Assembly: GCA_033439265.1 (NCBI GenBank)
Contig: JAVTVX010000004.1
Coordinates: 20,659,701-20,723,700 of the forward strand
Reading direction: 5' to 3'
DNA length: 64,000 nucleotides
Source: Dillenia suffruticosa
Lineage: Eukaryota; Streptophyta; Magnoliopsida; Dilleniales; Dilleniaceae
Shown here: positions 63,501 to 64,000 of the stretch, in pieces
How the letters are laid out: each line of letters opens with the position of its first letter
How positions within the stretch are numbered: the first letter of the stretch is position 1
Notes under the pieces: model-generated
What the model saw: the letters and a program-made list of their open reading frames with translations, nothing else
Database searches by the model: none
Told to the model about the DNA's origin: nothing
Program-made: the position numbers and the translations under genes

Positions 63501-63988
63501 ACTATCAAATGTGCTTCTTAGCCACCACCAAATGTATGTCAGATTACATACTTTAATTTTTTTTTCCATACATTCAACATTATTTATTACAAATCGCTTT
63601 CGGAGAAAAATAAACAACACTTTAAACGCAAGTTCAGTAAAAACCCTAACTCAACCCTAATTTCAACAAAAAGGCCTAACATGCCATGAACCAAATACAA
63701 CCAAAACCTAACAAAACCCACATTTCAAAAGTGCAAAATCAGAAGTAAAATTAACGATCACATACTATTTCTAGTAAGAGTAACACTTTTTTGTTCAAAT
63801 GAACTATTTGAGTAATTTCAAAATAATAGTTCACAGCAAAATCGGGAAAATGGAAAACCCCAAATTGTTGAACAAACCTGAATATCACCAAGCAAAAGCC
63901 CCATGATCTCTTCCGTCTCCGTTGACAATGCGTGCGTCAGACACGTCAACCACACATCTTCCGACATTTTCACCGACGTTAGAGACAT
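48572..63988 (-). CDS. BRCC36: BRCC36 homologue, Lys63-specific deubiquitinase (JAMM/MPN+)
   Basis: The CDS is complement join(48572-48775, 49373-49427, 49513-49593, 49878-50036, 54531-54715, 58004-58222, 58343-58428, 62475-62562, 63257-63382, 63878-63988): 1314 bases, 437 residues. Every junction keeps the frame. BRCC36 is the zinc metalloprotease that cuts Lys63-linked ubiquitin in BRCA1-A and BRISC complexes; plant homologues take part in recombination repair. The MPN+ domain covers about 10-150. Its catalytic Glu lies in TETEEIMG (Glu26 or 27), and the JAMM motif HSHPHITVLPSHVD (96-109) is complete. A Ser/Asp-rich linker with VDPMDLSDSMQEAM follows, then a helical region with HPLTYIHHTSTYQASMCKL and LRENEIRLAMLAKEAKALE. 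The Ser/Pro-rich tail ends in SRSRKGS. The start MSLTSVKMSED fits plant homologues. Intron 62563-63256 is AT-AC; the others are GT-AG. The product looks fully intact. The leader runs off the window end. Confidence 0.95.
49640..49805 (+). mobile_element. SINE/RTE-like 3' end in a BRCC36 intron
   Basis: The copy ends ATCCATATAGCTGACCACAC, TTAGTGGGATAAAAGC and TTTGTTGTTGTTGTA. It aligns block by block with the copy at 36700-36823 and fits the usual end of plant Au-type SINEs and RTE LINEs. It lies in the intron between coding exons 49513-49593 and 49878-50036, opposite to the gene. Confidence 0.65.
50084..50180. repeat. 48-bp tandem duplication in a BRCC36 intron
   Basis: A unit starting TGTTTATTTTGGGTAAGAAA and ending AGCCAGGATATTAACA is present twice with one visible substitution. 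It starts 47 bases upstream, in the sense of the gene, of the acceptor of exon 49878-50036. Confidence 0.9.
50990..52780 (+). mobile_element. Probable LTR retrotransposon remnant or solo LTR in a BRCC36 intron
   Basis: A unit of about 1.8 kb with LTR character. A region with repeated AAGCCCAA words comes first (51180-51280). It is followed by a TATATAAA box at 51468-51475, a long pyrimidine-rich stretch (51560-52560), and TGGCACTGTTGTTTGATCCC at 52781-52800. The last resembles the TGGCGCC-GTTGCC-GGGGA primer-site region of plant Ty3/gypsy elements. No second LTR and no polymerase coding sequence were seen. Ends are approximate. Confidence 0.4.
52801..54530. other. BRCC36 intron sequence, nothing coding
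   Basis: The part near 52800-53200 may be the remains of the LTR element's internal region. The rest is ordinary AT-rich intron sequence. Confidence 0.4.
54716..58003 (-). other. Large BRCC36 intron, no coding sequence
   Basis: The intron between exons 58004-58222 and 54531-54715 starts GTATGT and ends GCTAG. It holds a long A run (about 55549-55567) and many short low-complexity stretches. No mobile element was identified with confidence. Confidence 0.6.
58273..58317 (+). repeat. T-run, G-run and AGGG-repeat tract in a short BRCC36 intron
   Basis: A run of 15 T is followed by about 13 G and then four AGGG-like units. The tract fills over a third of the 120-base intron 58223-58342. The plus strand could form a G-quadruplex; the transcript carries the C-rich strand. 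Confidence 0.85.
58429..62474 (-). other. Large BRCC36 intron, no coding sequence recognised
   Basis: The intron starts GTAAGC after exon 62475-62562 and ends TTTTTCAG before exon 58343-58428. Plus-strand frames near 59940-60350 look like broken coding sequence but match nothing I recognise. They could be transposon debris. Confidence 0.5.
62563..63256 (-). other. AT-AC, U12-type intron in BRCC36
   Basis: In the sense direction the exon ends GCTGAGGCTGAG and the intron opens ATATCCTTT, a full match to the U12 donor consensus. It closes TTAACTCTAGAGCAC before AGAATGACC. TTAAC is a fair U12 branch site, with its A about 11 bases from the AC end, and there is no usual polypyrimidine tract. Using these ends gives AEAE joined to RMTTLTGRTTRV in frame, as in plant BRCC36. 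Confidence 0.9.
62669..62738. repeat. (CATTTTT)10 minisatellite
   Basis: Ten perfect 7-base units, 70 bases in all. They lie within the AT-AC intron, about 100 bases from its 3' end. Confidence 0.95.
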
Positions 63989-64000
63989 CTCTCTCTCTCT

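Noticed and set aside
1..64000. CRISPR arrays, operons, bacterial-type promoters or terminators
   Set aside because: The window is plant nuclear DNA; the tandem repeats seen are microsatellites and short duplications without spacer structure.

Overview
This is a window of plant nuclear DNA, almost certainly from a eudicot. It is AT-rich, its genes carry many introns, and its intergenic space and introns are full of simple repeats and decayed retroelements. The proteins are typically plant: a CC-NB-LRR resistance protein, a plant aspartate/glutamate racemase-like protein, a BRCC36 deubiquitinase, a RanBP2-type zinc-finger protein, and relics of midasin (MDN1) and of a BADC protein. The species cannot be fixed from the sequence alone.

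Layout. 1-3000: repeats only. 3022-6406 (+): racemase-like gene, two coding exons. 8089-8296 (-): relic of an NLR C-terminus. 10310-15110 (-): 5'-truncated MDN1 pseudogene that keeps its introns, with many stops and frameshifts. It is abutted at about 15160 by a decayed plant-mobile-domain-like element. 16930-20659 (+): dead LINE with endonuclease, reverse transcriptase, zinc-knuckle and RNase H remnants and a poly(A) tail. 20660-24940: no gene; tandem repeats and an RTE-type LINE 3' end. 24940-27651 (-): intact single-exon CNL gene, with a TRIM-like miniature LTR element just upstream. 30851-33171 (-): BADC pseudogene with all visible splice sites and phases kept but one 1-nt deletion and one stop. 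36200-41930: no gene. 41933-42592 (-): three-finger RanBP2 zinc-finger gene. 43300-48300: repeats, including a SINE-like element. 48572-63988 (-): complete ten-exon BRCC36 gene of about 15.4 kb. Its large introns hold LTR-like and SINE-like insertions. Its second intron is an AT-AC intron with a perfect U12-type donor.

The genes do not form a functional cluster; each stands alone. Points worth a second look: the AT-AC intron in BRCC36; the BADC copy broken by only two lesions; the miniature LTR element in the CNL upstream region; a racemase homologue lacking the second catalytic cysteine; and an apparently unnamed AT-rich dispersed repeat present in both orientations.
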